Assembly: GCA_947374225.1 (NCBI GenBank)
Contig: CANCAY010000022.1
Coordinates: 1-32,145, forward strand
DNA from: Chitinophagaceae bacterium
GTDB lineage: Bacteria > Bacteroidota > Bacteroidia > Chitinophagales > Chitinophagaceae
Direction: 5' to 3'
Length of the DNA: 32,145 nucleotides
The notes beneath the pieces are model-generated. The model was not told where the DNA came from. It ran no database searches and saw nothing but the letters and a program-made list of their open reading frames with translations. The stretch's first letter is position 1. Each line of letters begins with the position of its first letter. This document shows positions 16,963-26,393 of this stretch, piece by piece. Both the position numbers and the translations under genes were made by a program.

Positions 16963-19167
16963 TTATAATTTTTTCTCTATTGCAGTATCATAGTCGTTTT
17001 TCCAACTTGTAATGCTACCCCAATTTTCAGTATCTACAACAACATCACCTGAAGTCACAGTACCGATAGTAGTTGCTTGAATATGATGCTTAGCAGCTAA
17101 TGCAGTTATAGCTGCAAGTTCAGCTGCGTCACAAGAAACAACTACTCTACTTTGCGCTTCCCCAACCCAGTAAGCGTCTTTTCTTAAATCACTATTATTA
17201 GAAGCAACATTAAAACCTTTATTATTAAAGAAAGCAGATTCTAATAAAGTAATTATTAAACCGCCTTCGCTAATATCATGCGCTGACTTTAGTTTTCTTT
17301 CCTTTATTAATTCAGCAACTAATTGTTGTAAATTATATTCTTCCTCTAAATCAAAATAAGGTGCTTGAGAAAATTCAACCCCTTTTATTTTATTTAAATA
17401 TTCAGACGACCCAATATCATTTCTTTGAGTTCCTAATAACACAATAGTATCGCCCTCTTTTTTGAAATCCAAAGTCATTCTGTTTTTCATATCTTCCACT
17501 ATTCCTACCATACCAATAGTTGGTGTAGGAAACACAGGACCATCTGGATTTTGATTATAGAAACTTACATTACCACCTGTTACTGGCGTATTGAATTTTC
17601 TACAAGCAGCTCCCATACCTTCTACCGATTTTACGAACTGATAATATACTTCAGGATCATATGGATTACCAAAATTCAAACAGTTAGTAACACCAATTGG
17701 CTCACCACCACTACAAACAATATTTCTTGCTGCTTCTGCAACTGCCATCATAGCACCTTTCTCAGGATTTGCAAAAACATATTTACTATTACAATCTACT
17801 GTCATTGCTAATGCCTTACCAGTACCTTTTGCTATTACAATAGCTGCATCACTAGGAGCATTCGTTGTTGTATTGGCAGCACCCACCATGCTATCATATT
17901 GTGTATACACCCAACGCTTAGAAGCGATATTAGGTAATTGCACTAATTCCTTTACTGTAGCTTTTAAGTCCTTGGTATCAGCAATTGAATTCATATCAAA
18001 TGCATTTACTTTAGCCAAATAAGCAGGCTCCTTATATTCTCTATTATACACTGGAGCACCACCACCTAATACTAATTCGTAGGCAGGTAATGAAGCTTCT
18101 AATTCACCATGCATATAAAAATTCAATAAACCATCGTCGGTTACTTCACCAATATTACTACAAGACAAATCCCATTTCTCAAACACCGCTAATACTTCTG
18201 CTTCTTTTCCTTTCTGCACACAAATCAACATACGCTCTTGACTCTCACTTAACAATAACTCCCAAGCTTTCATATTTTGTTGACGGGTAGGTACTTTATC
18301 TAAATCAATGCGCATACCTACTCCACCTTTCGCACTCATTTCTGCAGTGGAACAAATAATTCCTGCGGCACCCATGTCCTGCATACCAACTATACCGCCT
18401 GTTTCAATGACTTCTAAACAAGCTTCTAATAATTTCTTTTCTTGGAAAGGATCTCCAACTTGAACTGCTGGTAATTCTTCTACACTATCCGCTGTGATTT
18501 CAGCAGACGCAAAACTTGCACCACCAATACCATCTTTACCAGTTGCACTACCCACAAAGAAAATAGGATTCCCTTTTCCTTCTGCTGTAGCACTTACTGT
18601 CTTACCTGCTTTCACAATACCCACGCTCATGGCGTTCACCAAAGGATTCGTATGATAACAATCTTCAAAATATAATTCACCTCCCACCGTTGGTACACCA
18701 AAACAGTTTCCATAATGACCAATGCCATGAACTACTCCAGCTAATAAACGTTTTGTTTTATTATCATCCAATTTACCAAAACGTAAACTATTTAAAGAAG
18801 CAATTGGACGCGCGCCCATGGTGAAAATATCGCGTTGAATTCCACCCACACCAGTAGCAGCACCTTGGAAAGGTTCCAATGCACTTGGGTGATTATGACT
18901 TTCTATTTTAAATACGACTCCATAATTATTTCCAATATCCATTAATCCTGCATTTTCTTCTCCTGCAGCCACCAACATTCTACCACCATCACGAGGTAAT
19001 GTTTTTAACCATTTAATAGAATTTTTATAACTACAATGCTCACTCCACATACCACTAAATGCACATAGTTCTGTAAAGTTGGGAGTACGTCCTAGTTTAA
19101 CTTTAATACTTTCAAATTCTTCTTCTGTTAACCTTAATTGTTGCGCTGTTTTTACAGTTATTTCCAT
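16963..19167 (-). CDS. purL: Phosphoribosylformylglycinamidine synthase, small PurL type
   Basis: The 734-residue product is the PurL subunit that turns FGAR into FGAM in purine synthesis, with ammonia from a separate PurQ. Length and domain content match the short PurL that needs PurS and PurQ, not the fused 1300-residue form. Visible blocks are MWSEHCSYKNS with the catalytic-type histidine, ESHNHPSALEPFQGAATGVGG, DIFTMGARP, GGELYFED, KDGIGGASF, MQDMGAAGIICSTAEM, TGGNVSFYNQ and HDISEGGL. It heads a purL-hldD unit. No promoter with correct spacing was found upstream. Confidence 0.96.
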   Translation of the reverse strand: MEITVKTAQQLRLTEEEFESIKVKLGRTPNFTELCAFSGMWSEHCSYKNSIKWLKTLPRDGGRMLVAAGEENAGLMDIGNNYGVVFKIESHNHPSALEPFQGAATGVGGIQRDIFTMGARPIASLNSLRFGKLDDNKTKRLLAGVVHGIGHYGNCFGVPTVGGELYFEDCYHTNPLVNAMSVGIVKAGKTVSATAEGKGNPIFFVGSATGKDGIGGASFASAEITADSVEELPAVQVGDPFQEKKLLEACLEVIETGGIVGMQDMGAAGIICSTAEMSAKGGVGMRIDLDKVPTRQQNMKAWELLLSESQERMLICVQKGKEAEVLAVFEKWDLSCSNIGEVTDDGLLNFYMHGELEASLPAYELVLGGGAPVYNREYKEPAYLAKVNAFDMNSIADTKDLKATVKELVQLPNIASKRWVYTQYDSMVGAANTTTNAPSDAAIVIAKGTGKALAMTVDCNSKYVFANPEKGAMMAVAEAARNIVCSGGEPIGVTNCLNFGNPYDPEVYYQFVKSVEGMGAACRKFNTPVTGGNVSFYNQNPDGPVFPTPTIGMVGIVEDMKNRMTLDFKKEGDTIVLLGTQRNDIGSSEYLNKIKGVEFSQAPYFDLEEEYNLQQLVAELIKERKLKSAHDISEGGLIITLLESAFFNNKGFNVASNNSDLRKDAYWVGEAQSRVVVSCDAAELAAITALAAKHHIQATTIGTVTSGDVVVDTENWGSITSWKNDYDTAIEKKL

Positions 19168-19507
19168 TTGTATTGGCTTATGCTTGATTAGATGTTGCGA
19201 AGGTACAAAATGGGTAGGTATAGATTGCGGTGAATTACCAACATAAAATGTAATAGAATGTGTATCCTTTTTTCATTTTACTAAATACCGTTAGTCTATC
19301 AAAAAAGAAACTTGCTGAAAATCAATGTTTTGTGATAATATATTTTATTACATTTTTTTATAATGTTTATATTTTCACAATAATTCTTAATTATTTTAAA
19401 TTTATTTATAGATATTTTTATCATTCTTCCCTATTTTCGTGGCAGAATAGAATGTTTTAAGTTTTATTATTTATATATCTTATTTTTTTAATATTAAATT
19501 CTCGTTT
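19168..19507. other. 340-nt AT-rich intergenic region between purL and GSII
   Basis: This divergent control region is strongly AT-rich. It holds a 66-codon open frame on the plus strand with low-complexity Phe, Tyr and Ile content and no family resemblance, which I judge spurious. A TATTTTCG box (19432-19439) resembles a -7 element but has no TTG at the right distance. A TGGCAG at about 19440 does not have the TTGC partner of a sigma-54 site. No operator or riboswitch was recognised. Confidence 0.6.
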
Positions 19508-20521
19508 ATGTCAGCATCAAAATTGGAATACATCTGGTTAGACGGTTACCAACCAACCCAATCTTTAAGAAGTAAAACAAAAATCGAATACCACTTTTCA
19601 GGTAAGTTAGAAGACTGTGCAGTTTGGAGCTTTGATGGTTCTTCTACTGAACAAGCCCTTGGTGGATCATCTGACTGTTTATTAAAACCAGTTTTTATTT
19701 GCAAAGACCCGCAGCGTAAAAATGCTTTCTTAGTTATGTGTGAAGTTTTAAATGCAGATGGCAGCGCACACGTTTCAAACGGAAGAGCTACTATTATGGA
19801 TGATGATAATGATTTTTGGTTTGGTTTTGAGCAAGAATATTTCTTATGGAATCCTGCTACCAATAAACCATTAGGTTTCCCAGAAGGCGGATACCCTGGA
19901 CCTCAAGGACCTTACTATTGCTCAGTTGGCGCGAATAATGCATTTGGAAGAAATATTGTAGAAGAACATTTAGACGTTTGCTTGGAAGCAGGCTTAAACG
20001 TAGAAGGGATCAATGCAGAAGTAGCAGCAGGACAATGGGAATTTCAAATATTCTCAAAAGGTGCTAAAGAAGCTGGAGATCAAATTTGGGTAGCAAGATA
20101 TTTATTAGAGCGCATAGGTGAAGAACATGGCGTAGCAATTAACTGGCATTGTAAACCATTAGGAACATTAGACTGGAATGGTTCAGGTATGCATGCGAAC
20201 TTCTCAAATACTACATTAAGAACTTGTGGTGAAAGAGCTACTTACGAAATCATTTGTGAGTCGTTCCGTCCATTTGTAAAAGAACATATTGAAGTATACG
20301 GAGCAGACAACCATTTAAGATTAACTGGAAAGCACGAAACGGCTTCTATTCATGATTTCTCTTTTGGAGTGTCTGACAGAGGTGCAAGTATTCGTATCCC
20401 AATTGGAGCAGTTGAAAAAGGATGGAAAGGCTGGTTAGAGGATAGACGTCCAAATTCTGCAGCTGACCCTTATAAGGTAGCGGCAAGAATCATAACTACT
20501 GTAAAAACTGCAAAAATTTAG
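19508..20521 (+). CDS. Glutamine synthetase, type II (eukaryote-like)
   Basis: The 337-residue enzyme makes glutamine from glutamate, ammonia and ATP. Length and motifs are those of GSII: WSFDGSSTEQALGGSSDCLL, FGFEQEYFLW with metal-binding glutamates, PGPQGPYYCSVG, INAEVAAGQWEFQI, WNGSGMHANFS, RLTGKHETASIHDFSFGVSD and RGASIRIP. GSII enzymes lack the adenylylation loop typical of GSI. It is followed by a strong terminator and then by a GSIII gene on the same strand, so two unrelated-in-size glutamine synthetases sit in tandem. Confidence 0.95.
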   Translation: MSASKLEYIWLDGYQPTQSLRSKTKIEYHFSGKLEDCAVWSFDGSSTEQALGGSSDCLLKPVFICKDPQRKNAFLVMCEVLNADGSAHVSNGRATIMDDDNDFWFGFEQEYFLWNPATNKPLGFPEGGYPGPQGPYYCSVGANNAFGRNIVEEHLDVCLEAGLNVEGINAEVAAGQWEFQIFSKGAKEAGDQIWVARYLLERIGEEHGVAINWHCKPLGTLDWNGSGMHANFSNTTLRTCGERATYEIICESFRPFVKEHIEVYGADNHLRLTGKHETASIHDFSFGVSDRGASIRIPIGAVEKGWKGWLEDRRPNSAADPYKVAARIITTVKTAKI

Positions 20522-20568
20522 CAGCTCAATTTTAATGTAAGTGGTTCATAAATAGTGTTTTGAATTGC

Positions 20569-20595
20569 AATCCCCCTTAATTGGGGGATTTTTTG
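20569..20595 (+). terminator. Intrinsic terminator after GSII
   Basis: AATCCCCC and GGGGGATT form a perfect 8-bp stem with a TTAATT loop, followed by a T-tract. It separates the GSII and GSIII transcripts. Confidence 0.9.
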
Positions 20596-20640
20596 TTAAT
20601 TAATCCTTTTATTTTAGGCCAACGCATCAAAAAATGGGGT

Positions 20641-20648
20641 TAATTTTG
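20641..20648 (+). promoter_or_regulatory. Possible -7 element of GSIII
   Basis: TAATTTTG matches TAnnTTTG about 30 nt before the GSIII ATG. No TTG is found at the proper distance (only TTA around 20614), so this is a weak call. Confidence 0.35.
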
Positions 20649-20678
20649 TCTTGCTTAACAAATTAATAAATATTACAT

Positions 20679-22871
20679 ATGTCATTAAGAACCGACGCTG
20701 TAAAACACGTGAGTCATGATTCTCACCATTCTCCTAACGTACCAGGTGCAAAAATTACTGGCATTTTTGGAGAGAGTGTATTTACTCAAAAAACTGCAAG
20801 AGAGTATTTAAGTGATGAGGCTTACAAAAGCTTAACTACTAGTATTAAAGGTGGTAAAAAAATTGACCGCACTGTTGCAGGTCAAATTGCGAATGGTATT
20901 CGTGCTTGGGCAGAAAGTAAAGGCGTTACACACTATACACACTGGTTTCAACCATTAACAGGTTCAACTGCAGAAAAGCATGATTCTTTTTTTACATTAA
21001 AATCTGACGGTACTGCTATTGAAGAATTTGACGGTGCTGCTTTAATACAACAAGAACCCGATGCATCTTCTTTCCCAAGTGGAGGACTAAGAGCAACTTT
21101 CGAAGCAAGAGGTTATTCTGCATGGGACCCTTCTTCTCCCCCATTCATTATTGAAATTGGAAACGGAAAGACTTTATGTATTCCTACTATATTTATTGCA
21201 TACACTGGTGAGTCATTAGACTACAAAGCGCCTTTGATGAAAGCTGCAGAAGCAGTAAACAAAGCGGCGGTTACAGTTTGTAACTACTTTGATAAAAACG
21301 TAACTAAAGTAACTTCTACTTTAGGATGGGAACAAGAATATTTTGTAATTGACGAAGCATTAGTAAATGCACGTCCGGACTTAGTACAATGCGGAAGAAC
21401 TGTATTTGGTGCAGCTCCTGCAAAAGGACAACAATTAGAAGATCATTATTTTGGATCAATTCCAGAAAGAGTTTATGCATTCATGCGTGACTTTGAAAAT
21501 GAATCTTATAAATTAGGCATCCCTTTAAGAACAAGACATAATGAAGTAGCACCAGCTCAGTTTGAGTGCGCTCCTATTTTTGAAGAAGTAAATATTGCAG
21601 TGGACCATAACATTCTTTTAATGGATGTTATGACAAGAGTTGCAAAAAGACATCGCTTAGTTGTTTTATTACACGAGAAACCATTTGCTGGAATTAACGG
21701 AAGTGGTAAACATAATAACTGGAGTTTAGCAACAGATACTGGCGTAAATTTATTAGCACCAGGCAAGACACCTAAGACTAACTTAATGTTCTTGACATTC
21801 TTTGTTAATACTATCAAAGCAGTACATGATTATGCAGACATTTTAAGATCGTCTATTGCTTCCGCTTCTAACGACTTCCGTTTAGGTGCTAACGAAGCCC
21901 CTCCTGCTATTATATCTGTATTCATTGGCGAATACTTAACTAAAGTATTAAACGACGTTGAAAGCCGCGTTGGTACTAAATTTGACGAGCAAGACGAAGC
22001 TATCTTGAAATTAGATTTACACAGAAGTATCCCTGAATTAATGATCGACAATACAGATCGTAACAGAACTTCTCCATTCGCATTCACAGGAAACAAATTT
22101 GAGTTCCGTGCGGTGGGTTCTACTGCAAACTGCGGCCATCCAATGACCGTATTGAATACAATCATTGCCGATACTTTAGTGAAATTTGCTGCAGAAGTAG
22201 ATGCATTAATTGAGAAAGGAGATAAGAAAGAGATTGCTATTATGCAAGTGATTCAAAAATACATTGTATCAAGTAAGAAAATTTTATTTGAAGGTGATGG
22301 TTATAGCGAAGCATGGCATAAAGAAGCTGAAAAAAGAGGCTTACCTAATTTAAAGACAACTCCAGTTGCATTAGATGCAATGATTACCGAGAAGTCTAAG
22401 AAATTATTTAAGGACAACGGAATTTACAGCCACAGCGAATTAGAAGCACGTTATGAAATTGAATTAGAGAAGTACATTAAGAAAGTACAAATCGAAGCAC
22501 GCATAATGGGCGACTTAGCTACTAATCACATTATCCCTTCTGCTATTAAATATCAGAATGAGCTATTGAAAAATGTAAGCTTATTACGTGAAGCTGCTTT
22601 ACCAGAAAAATTATATAAAGGACAATTAACTTTATTAAAAGATGTAAGTACCCATATTCAACAAGTTTATGAATTAGTACATGCAATGGTAGAAGAAAGA
22701 AAAGTTGCTAATAACATTGAAGACTCGAGAGAGAAAGCAATTGCTTATGAAGCGAAAGTAAAAGCACAATACTTTGATGCAATTCGTAAACACGTTGACA
22801 AATTAGAGCAATTAGTTGATGATGAGTTATGGACATTGCCTAAGTACAGAGAATTATTATTCTTAAGATAA
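20679..22871 (+). CDS. glnN: Glutamine synthetase, type III
   Basis: The 730-residue product is a GSIII, the large glutamine synthetase typical of Bacteroidota and some cyanobacteria. Characteristic blocks are GIFGESVFTQKTAREYLS near the N terminus, HWFQPLTGSTAEKHDSFF, GLRATFEARGYSAWDPSSP, GWEQEYFVID, LRTRHNEVAPAQFECAP, HEKPFAGINGSGKHNNWS and NRTSPFAFTGNKFEFRAVGS. The C-terminal 150 residues are helical and charged, as in the family. It has its own weak promoter-like box and a strong terminator, so it appears to be transcribed separately from the GSII gene. Confidence 0.96.
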   Translation: MSLRTDAVKHVSHDSHHSPNVPGAKITGIFGESVFTQKTAREYLSDEAYKSLTTSIKGGKKIDRTVAGQIANGIRAWAESKGVTHYTHWFQPLTGSTAEKHDSFFTLKSDGTAIEEFDGAALIQQEPDASSFPSGGLRATFEARGYSAWDPSSPPFIIEIGNGKTLCIPTIFIAYTGESLDYKAPLMKAAEAVNKAAVTVCNYFDKNVTKVTSTLGWEQEYFVIDEALVNARPDLVQCGRTVFGAAPAKGQQLEDHYFGSIPERVYAFMRDFENESYKLGIPLRTRHNEVAPAQFECAPIFEEVNIAVDHNILLMDVMTRVAKRHRLVVLLHEKPFAGINGSGKHNNWSLATDTGVNLLAPGKTPKTNLMFLTFFVNTIKAVHDYADILRSSIASASNDFRLGANEAPPAIISVFIGEYLTKVLNDVESRVGTKFDEQDEAILKLDLHRSIPELMIDNTDRNRTSPFAFTGNKFEFRAVGSTANCGHPMTVLNTIIADTLVKFAAEVDALIEKGDKKEIAIMQVIQKYIVSSKKILFEGDGYSEAWHKEAEKRGLPNLKTTPVALDAMITEKSKKLFKDNGIYSHSELEARYEIELEKYIKKVQIEARIMGDLATNHIIPSAIKYQNELLKNVSLLREAALPEKLYKGQLTLLKDVSTHIQQVYELVHAMVEERKVANNIEDSREKAIAYEAKVKAQYFDAIRKHVDKLEQLVDDELWTLPKYRELLFLR

Positions 22872-22899
22872 GATATTCCCCATAGGTTAATCTCCCCCT

Positions 22900-22937
22900 A
22901 ATCCCGAATCAGCAATGGTTCGGGATTTTTATTTTTA
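22900..22937 (+). terminator. Intrinsic terminator after GSIII
   Basis: AATCCCGAA (22900-22908) and TTCGGGATT (22919-22927) form a perfect 9-bp stem with a 10-nt loop, followed by TTTATTTTT. It lies between the convergent GSIII and OmpA-type genes and is oriented for the former. Confidence 0.9.
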
Positions 22938-22950
22938 CTATTACTATCTT

Positions 22951-23757
22951 TTATTTACTCAAGTTCATTACTTGTGTAACGGTTGGCATAATCACAATAC
23001 GAATACGTCGATTGTTTGAACGACCTAGTTTGGTTTTATTATCTCCAACTGGAATGTACTGTCCACGCCCTGCAGCAATCATTCGCTTTGGATTAATTTT
23101 ATATTTTGTTTGTAATATTCTTGCAACAGCAGTAGCGCGGTTTACACTTAGTGTCCAGTTATCATTTACAGTTTTCCCTTTAAATGCTTTACTATCCGTG
23201 TGACCTTCGATCATGAAACTTAGATCAGGTTGTGATTGTAATAGTTGCGCAACCGTCCCCAAAACTTGTTTCGAAGTTTTAGTGAGCAAGTAGCTTCCTG
23301 TTTTAAATAAAATCTTGTCAGAGATATATACAAACACAAAACCTTTATTTAACTTAACGTCCGCATCTGCCGCAGTGTATTTTTTTATACCTGCTTTAAA
23401 ACTATCTAACCAACTAATATTACTGCCATTAGTTGTTTTAATGCCCGCTAGTTCCGATTTGCTAAGTAAGGATAGCCCAAGGATTTGATTTAAAAAAATA
23501 TCTCCCTCCGTTAAAACCGTAGGTCTTGCTACAAGTGCACGGTAATATTTTATGCTATCGTTAAGGCTACTCATGTTCGATTTTAACACACTCACACTAT
23601 TAGTATAATTAGCAACCGTGTCCTTTAGCTTATTATGTAAGCTATCGTATTTGTTATTAAGCATAGTATTCGCATCCAACGCTTCACTTAACTTACCTGG
23701 AGGAACGCAAGAAGCAAGAGATAGAATGATTGCGATTCTTATTATATATTTTTTCAT
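22951..23757 (-). CDS. OmpA-type peptidoglycan-associated lipoprotein
   Basis: The 268-residue product has a lipoprotein signal ending LASC (Cys17), a coiled-coil-like segment at about 25-75 with heptad-like spacing, and a C-terminal OmpA domain. The latter shows IEGHTDS, WTLSVNRATAVARIL and the terminal GRSNNRRIRIVI, which carry the aspartate and arginine that bind peptidoglycan in this family. It is therefore likely anchored in the outer membrane by lipid and tied to the cell wall. It is the last gene of the surface cluster, 20 nt behind the FISUMP gene, and may give the system its cell-wall anchor (inference). Confidence 0.92.
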   Translation of the reverse strand: MKKYIIRIAIILSLASCVPPGKLSEALDANTMLNNKYDSLHNKLKDTVANYTNSVSVLKSNMSSLNDSIKYYRALVARPTVLTEGDIFLNQILGLSLLSKSELAGIKTTNGSNISWLDSFKAGIKKYTAADADVKLNKGFVFVYISDKILFKTGSYLLTKTSKQVLGTVAQLLQSQPDLSFMIEGHTDSKAFKGKTVNDNWTLSVNRATAVARILQTKYKINPKRMIAAGRGQYIPVGDNKTKLGRSNNRRIRIVIMPTVTQVMNLSK

Positions 23758-23777
23758 AGAATTTTAATAATTGAAAT

Positions 23778-24461
23778 TTAGTCTTTAACTAATCGAACTG
23801 ACATTCCATAAGTCTTAGAAAAGTCCATCCCAAAGAATACATGACTTTGGTGTAATAAATAAAAAGTAGCTCTTGTTAGGTCCGATGAACTTTCAGTAGC
23901 TGTCCAAAACCATCCACTAGTATACTGGTCTTCAAAATGATTTGCATTAAAAATATTATTATTGCCCCCTGGCAAACCACTAAATCCGGTTTCATTAGTT
24001 CCATTATAGCCTGCACCCTGCCATTCACTAGAATTTGCTTGGAGTGAAATTGCAGAGTTTACTGCTAGAGTTGCATATTCAGATGCATTAGGTATATGGT
24101 AGCCGCTCGGAGCTAACCCTCTTGAATCATTTACTGCATACCAGTTATATAATTTACCATAAATAGTTCCATTATTAATATTCCAATCATAATAACTCCA
24201 AGCACCAATTCCAGCACTTGTAGCAGTATTCCAATCCGCTGCATTTGCTGCATAAATTATTGGATCACCATTCCTATAAGTAGTAAGTTCTAAATTTTTA
24301 TCAGTCCAAATTTGCGCCCCAATTGTAACTGTGGTTAAAGTTGGAGGTACGGGAATTGAAGCTACAGGTGATATAAAATTATTATTTCCTCTAAAAAAAG
24401 ATTGCTGCGCATTACAGGTAAATGCAGCTAGTAGAAATATAAAGATGTATTTAATTTTCAT
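23778..24461 (-). CDS. Secreted FISUMP-domain protein
   Basis: The 227-residue product has a signal peptide (MKIKYIFIFLLAAFTCNA), a Pro/Thr-rich linker, then one FISUMP domain (Fibrobacter succinogenes major paralogous domain) from about residue 45 to the end. Its hallmarks are visible: GAQIWTDKNLELTTYRNGD, YGKLYNWYAVNDSRGLAPSG, YHIPNASEYATL, TGFSGLPGG, WFWTATES and YGMSVRLVKD. FISUMP domains are surface or secreted modules of unknown ligand with a C-type-lectin or FGE-like appearance. It starts 9 nt after the fibre gene, so co-expression is likely. Confidence 0.9.
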   Translation of the reverse strand: MKIKYIFIFLLAAFTCNAQQSFFRGNNNFISPVASIPVPPTLTTVTIGAQIWTDKNLELTTYRNGDPIIYAANAADWNTATSAGIGAWSYYDWNINNGTIYGKLYNWYAVNDSRGLAPSGYHIPNASEYATLAVNSAISLQANSSEWQGAGYNGTNETGFSGLPGGNNNIFNANHFEDQYTSGWFWTATESSSDLTRATFYLLHQSHVFFGMDFSKTYGMSVRLVKD

Positions 24462-25104
24462 GCAATTATTTTAAAAGGAACGGATTGGCATAACTACTAA
24501 TCTGTCAGATTCAATTCCTGAACCATTATAAGTAATAAAAGATTCAGAATTCCCTTCTAAGTAGTTATTACTATACTTATTACTGTTACTTCCTGTTCCC
24601 ATTGTTGATGACAAATATTTCCCCCAGGCATAATCATTACCATTGCCAGCTGTGCCAAGATAGTAGATAAGATTATTTCCATAGTTAGTGTAGGTGCTAT
24701 TTCTATTCATCAGAAAAGTCCTAAATAGTGCAAGTTCATAAGCACTTGGCAAATACCAGTCTCCATATTGCGGGAAAGTGTATACAATAGAATTGAATGT
24801 CTTTGATGTTACATTTTGATAATTATAGCAATAACTCGCTCCATAAGTCCCGTTTCCTTGGTTAGCAATTATTAATAAAGTATTATTTTTGCCAGCTAGC
24901 AACCCGCTAGCAGTGACCCCTGACAATGTTCCATTTAACGCAATATTAGCTTCAGTAATAGGTGGCAATGGACTTGTAGATTGACGAGAAATTGTATTAA
25001 ACGGGGCAATCAATCCATGTACCCCACCATCCCAAACATAAAATACAATTCCTCCACCATATACATCACCAATAGCATGAGTAGAACTTCCGCCAGACGC
25101 AACT

Positions 25105-25209
25105 GTTGTCCATGTCAAAGTACCACTAACCGTTGTACTCAAAACTTGTCCATTTGTTCCTAACGTATTTGGATAAGTGACTGCACCCGCAGTCAACGTC
25201 CCAGATGTA
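25105..25209 (-). repeat. 105-nt repeat, copy 2 (within the fibre gene)
   Basis: The region encodes a 35-residue module with SGTL, YPNTLGTNGQVLSTT and LTWTT and is closely similar at DNA level to 25756-25860, with identical length. Each copy follows a repeat block, so the pair appears to mark the boundary of a duplicated cassette. Confidence 0.75.
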
Positions 25210-25340
25210 TTAACATTGGTAACAGATGAATTTCCTAGTTGTATTGTATTACTATTTGAAACAATTGCACTATCTCCAATAGCTGTAGCATTATTTAAAT
25301 TATTACTAGCAACATTTGCATAATTACCAATTGCAGTATT

Positions 25341-25646
25341 ATGATTTCCTGTCGTATTATTGTAAAGGGCTCTTCTGCCAAATGCTGTATTATACCACCC
25401 CGTAGTATTACTATAAAGTGCATTCCCTCCTGTAGCATTATTATACCACCCTGATGTATTTAAACTAAGAGCAAAGTAACCAAATGCACCATTATTTGCA
25501 CCTGTAGTATTACTAGTTAATGAATTATATCCTATTGCAGTATTATTAATTCCAGTGGTATTATTTAAAAGTGAATAATTTCCAAAGGCATTGTTGTTTA
25601 TACCATTTGTATTGCTGAAAAGTGCATTAGTGCCCATCACTGTATT
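25341..25646 (-). repeat. Six 51-nt tandem repeats (17 residues each) in the fibre gene
   Basis: Six in-phase units of exactly 17 codons encode variations on NTAIGxNSLxxNTTGxN (for example NTAIGYNSLTSNTTGAN). Gly5, Asn at 12 and Gly15 are nearly fixed, while positions 6, 7, 16 and 17 vary. The pattern fits a beta-solenoid or trimeric fibre rung. Confidence 0.85.
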
Positions 25647-25755
25647 AGACAAAGATCCAGATCCTATTCCAATTGTTAACCCATTTACTTTCAAATCATA
25701 AGGACCTAAGTCTACTGCTCCAATTGCCCCGGAATATGGAACACCCCCATTCATC

Positions 25756-25860
25756 GTTGTCCAAGTTAAAGTGCCAGTTCCTGTTGTACTTAACACTTGT
25801 CCACTTGCTCCTTTTGTATTTGGATAAGTAACTGTACCAGAAGTCAAAGTGCCAGTTGTA
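25756..25860 (-). repeat. 105-nt repeat, copy 1 (within the fibre gene)
   Basis: Partner of 25105-25209, with the same length and closely similar sequence, encoding YPNTKGASGQVLSTT and LTWTT. Confidence 0.75.
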
Positions 25861-26153
25861 GAAATATTTGTAGTAAGACTAATAGTACCTGAAGTAATTG
25901 TACCTACTGTATTTAAATTAACTAGAGAATTTAAAGTAGCATTTGATGTTGCAGTAATATTACCTGCAGTAATCGCAGTAGTAGCAAGTGTAGCTGTTGC
26001 TGAGTTTCCTGCAATATCTGACGAAGTAGTAATTTCTTTCGTAGTAGTATTATATAGTAAAACATTGTTACTAGTAGCTGCTCGAATTGGTGCAATGTAT
26101 AATGCAGATGTATTCGCAGTGTTTAAATTAGCTCCTGTTGCATTTATAACAAT

Positions 26154-26393
26154 ACTATTTGCATGTTGACTTGAATTTCCAGCACCTAGTCCAATTGCAA
26201 TTGAAGAAACTCCTTGACTAGTCGCACCTGCACCATTTCCAATTGCGATTGCTTCATTTCCTTGACTGTTGGCACCAGCAACTAATCCTATTGCTACCGC
26301 TCTTTCTCCTTGGCCAGAATTTCCTGCATTCCTTCCAATTGCTGTTGCATTAATACCTTGATTTTGTTGACCAGCATAAGGACCAACTGCTGT
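26154..26393 (-). repeat. Five 48-nt repeats (16 residues each), YadA-head-like
   Basis: Five units of 16 codons encode variants of VAIGLVAGANSQGNEA and IAIGNGAGATSQGVSS. The AIGxxAG core with fixed glycines is typical of trimeric autotransporter head repeats, but no YadA membrane anchor domain is present in this protein. Confidence 0.8.

Noticed and set aside
19260..19460. 66-codon open frame between purL and the GSII gene
   Set aside because: Low-complexity Phe/Tyr/Ile composition in very AT-rich DNA, no signal peptide pattern, no promoter and no family resemblance.
19432..19460. Sigma-54 promoter in front of the GSII gene
   Set aside because: TGGCAG is present but the TTGC partner at the right spacing is not.
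25849..26169. Long plus-strand open frames inside the fibre gene (also 27049-27303 and 24981-25163)
   Set aside because: They are antisense to periodic Thr/Ala/Ile-rich repeats, and their Val/Ala-rich translations mirror the repeat codons.
25341..26393. CRISPR-like regular repeats
   Set aside because: The periods are 51 and 48 nt, in frame and degenerate at DNA level, with no unique spacers and no cas genes.
24471..26393. Type V (YadA) autotransporter
   Set aside because: The head-like repeats are present, but the C-terminal trimeric membrane anchor is missing; the C terminus is a DUF1566/Lcl-like domain.
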